Part shown: positions 63,935 through 64,000 of the stretch, piece by piece
Numbering within the stretch: the first letter of the stretch is position 1
How the letters are laid out: each line of letters starts with the position of its first letter
Assembly: GCA_947593975.1 (NCBI GenBank)
Contig: CANQDW010000001.1
Coordinates: 22,313-86,312 of the forward strand
Direction: 5' to 3'
DNA length: 64,000 nt
Source of the DNA: an uncultured Lachnospiraceae bacterium
GTDB lineage: Bacteria > Bacillota > Clostridia > Lachnospirales > Lachnospiraceae
The notes under the pieces: generated by a model
Seen by the model: only the letters and a program-made list of their open reading frames with translations
Told to the model about the DNA's origin: nothing
Database searches by the model: none
Program-made: the position numbers and the translations under genes

Positions 63935-63963
63935 TTGACAAAAGAGTTTAAGTTTGGTAAACT
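63935..63963 (+). promoter_or_regulatory. Second strong promoter pointing out of the window
   Basis: TTGACA - 17 nt - TAAACT, same boxes and spacing as the tRNA-Ser promoter. Confidence 0.65.
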
Positions 63964-64000
63964 AAGATTCGCTGACGCACCAAAAGGAGCGGAAGCATGC

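Overview
The window is an oriC-proximal region of a low-to-mid GC, spore-forming Firmicute. Lachnospiraceae-like is my inference from gene order and families. The right third is the classic origin neighbourhood. On the minus strand it has rpmH-rnpA-yidD-yidC-jag-mnmE-mnmG-rsmG-(parS)-parA-parB-DUF4446. On the plus strand it has dnaA, a DnaA-box region, dnaN, an S4-domain gene, recF, gyrB, gyrA, two fumarase subunits and tRNA-Ser. The left part holds a truncated secreted GH-A-like glycosidase, a PrsA-like foldase, mfd, pth, a secreted esterase, a SpoVAF/GerA-family protein, glgB, a phosphoglucomutase, a CotS-like kinase, a DUF885 lipoprotein, ATP-type PEP carboxykinase and a complete trpEGDCFBA operon behind a tryptophan T-box. 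The region 26-40 kb is accessory. It has a Rpn-type nuclease, a partly duplicated cluster of unknown lipoproteins, propeller-like and LRR/BspA-like secreted proteins, an ABC transporter and an L,D-transpeptidase. The most interesting non-coding signal is a family of long stem-loops with a conserved apical core but unrelated, self-complementary arms. Three of these bracket the trp operon (two in the T-box-trpE gap, one after trpA), and two core-less relatives lie in the duplicated cluster. The cluster also carries a 49-bp promoter block in three copies, an operator-like palindrome overlapping the -10 of both lipoprotein paralogs, and a 45-bp hairpin in three copies. All family calls come from reading motifs; no searches were run.
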